Assembly (NCBI GenBank): GCA_025937075.1
Contig: JAICSD010000245.1
Span: forward strand, 1 to 6,849
Direction of reading: 5' to 3'
Source: Vicinamibacteria bacterium
GTDB lineage: Bacteria; Acidobacteriota; Vicinamibacteria; Vicinamibacterales; 2-12-FULL-66-21
Length of the DNA: 6,849 nt
Shown: positions 6,476 through 6,849 of the stretch, piece after piece
How the letters are laid out: each line of letters begins with the position of its first letter
Numbering within the stretch: position 1 is the stretch's first letter
Made by a program: the position numbers and the translations under genes
Notes under the pieces: generated by a model
Told to the model about the DNA's origin: nothing
Seen by the model: only the letters and a program-made list of their open reading frames with translations
Databases searched by the model: none

Positions 6476-6567
6476 AACTACGCAACACCACAACTTCCAA
6501 CGACACGAGACGACAACTTTCAAACCTGATCTCCTCGTGAAGTTGGAAGTTGTGAAATTGAGTAGTT
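6476..6567. repeat. Palindromic intergenic repeat, copy 2
   Basis: The element begins with AACTACGCAAC (6476-6486), one base after the amidohydrolase TGA, and is identical there to copy 1. Perfect pairings are CACAACTTCCAAC (6489-6501) with GTTGGAAGTTGTG (6542-6554), CACGAG (6504-6509) with CTCGTG (6534-6539), and the outer AACTAC (6476-6481) with GTAGTT (6562-6567). The loop holds the shared core AACCTGATC (6523-6531). The arms again consist of degenerate 7-8 nt units (CAACTTC on the left, GAAGTTG on the right). The loop differs in length from copy 1, and paired changes keep the stems, which suggests that the hairpin matters. Its right arm contains the likely -35 box of the kinase promoter. 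Confidence 0.8.
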
Positions 6568-6585
6568 GATCTGGCGCGATATAAT
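6558..6585 (+). promoter_or_regulatory. Sigma-70-type promoter of the kinase gene
   Basis: TTGAGT (6558-6563) and a perfect TATAAT (6580-6585) are separated by 16 nt. The -10 is 17 nt before the ATG at 6603, so the predicted leader is about 10 nt and no Shine-Dalgarno is seen. The -35 lies inside the right arm of repeat copy 2. Confidence 0.6.
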
Positions 6586-6602
6586 CCACCGCGCCCCTCC
6601 CC

Positions 6603-6849
6603 ATGTCTCTTCAGCCCGGAAGCCGCCTCGGTCCCTACGAAGTCGTGGAACTCGTGGGCGCCGGCGGCATGGGCGAGGTCTATCGCGCGCGGGACACACG
6701 CCTTGGCCGGGAGGTGGCGGTGAAAGTCCTTCCGGCGGGCGTTGCGGATCCAGATCGGCTGCGCCGTTTCGAGCAGGAGGCGCGCGCCGCCTCCTCGCTG
6801 AACCACCCCAACATCGTGACCATCCACGATATCGGTACGCACGACCTGA
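6603..6849 (+). CDS. Pkn-type Ser/Thr protein kinase, N-terminal part (3' end outside window)
   Basis: The ATG at 6603 opens 82 codons that run off the window without a stop. The kinase N-lobe is unmistakable: [23 protein letters not shown] (6-28) with the nucleotide-binding glycine loop G19-x-G21-x-x-G24, VAVKVL with the ATP-binding Lys41, [10 protein letters not shown] (55-64) with the helix C Glu59, and [13 protein letters not shown] (66-78). The kinase domain begins directly at the N-terminus with no upstream sensor. In this family the rest usually includes the catalytic loop, then often a TM segment and WD40, TolB-like or TPR repeats, none of which is visible here. It phosphorylates Ser/Thr of unknown targets. 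No Shine-Dalgarno precedes the ATG, and the promoter is very close, suggesting a short-leader transcript. Confidence 0.93.
   Translation, partial: MSLQPGSRLGPYEVVELVGAGGMGEVYRARDTRLGREVAVKVLPAGVADPDRLRRFEQEARAASSLNHPNIVTIHDIGTHDL

Noticed and set aside
6369..6842. A 157-codon minus-strand open frame spanning the amidohydrolase end and kinase start
   Set aside because: It crosses two real genes and the palindromic repeat on the opposite strand and has no recognisable motif.

Overview
The window is GC-rich, densely coding DNA, most likely from an Acidobacteriota-type genome (possibly Vicinamibacteria) or a similar soil lineage. That guess rests on gene content: two long ADOP/MacB-type ABC permeases, a Pkn-type Ser/Thr kinase, an exported D-aminoacylase-like amidohydrolase, a DinB-fold protein and DoxX. 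No rRNA or marker gene is present to prove it, and I see no tRNA, rRNA, CRISPR array or complete transposon.

Layout. Positions 1-447 (+) are the C-terminal end of an ADOP/FtsX-type permease cut by the window edge. It is followed by a DoxX-family membrane protein (521-1003, +). A palindromic repeat (1005-1081) and a strong hairpin (1105-1125) separate DoxX from a convergent, complete 833-residue ADOP permease on the minus strand (1135-3636). A short divergent intergenic region then leads to a plus-strand block: a frameshifted and truncated start of a DUF1801/YdhG-like gene (about 3707-3827), an exported DinB-fold protein (3874-4419), a YbjQ-family protein overlapping it by 4 nt (4416-4757), a possible scrap of an amidohydrolase C-terminus (about 4763-4816), and an exported D-aminoacylase-like amidohydrolase (4813-6474). 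A second palindromic repeat of the same family (6476-6567) follows, then a promoter with a perfect TATAAT box and the first 82 codons of a Ser/Thr protein kinase (6603 to the window edge).

How the parts relate. DinB and YbjQ look translationally coupled. The amidohydrolase follows on the same strand and may be co-transcribed. The permeases and the kinase belong to expanded families and give no specific pathway.

The most notable signals are the two imperfect palindromes. They share the left end AACTACGCAAC and the core AACCTGATC, and each begins exactly one base after a TGA stop codon. The second also supplies the likely -35 box of the kinase promoter. A possible third half-copy lies where the DUF1801 gene loses homology. 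The amidohydrolase also lacks the usual HxH and Cys metal ligands while keeping the later His, His and Asp. I see no clear new multi-gene system here.
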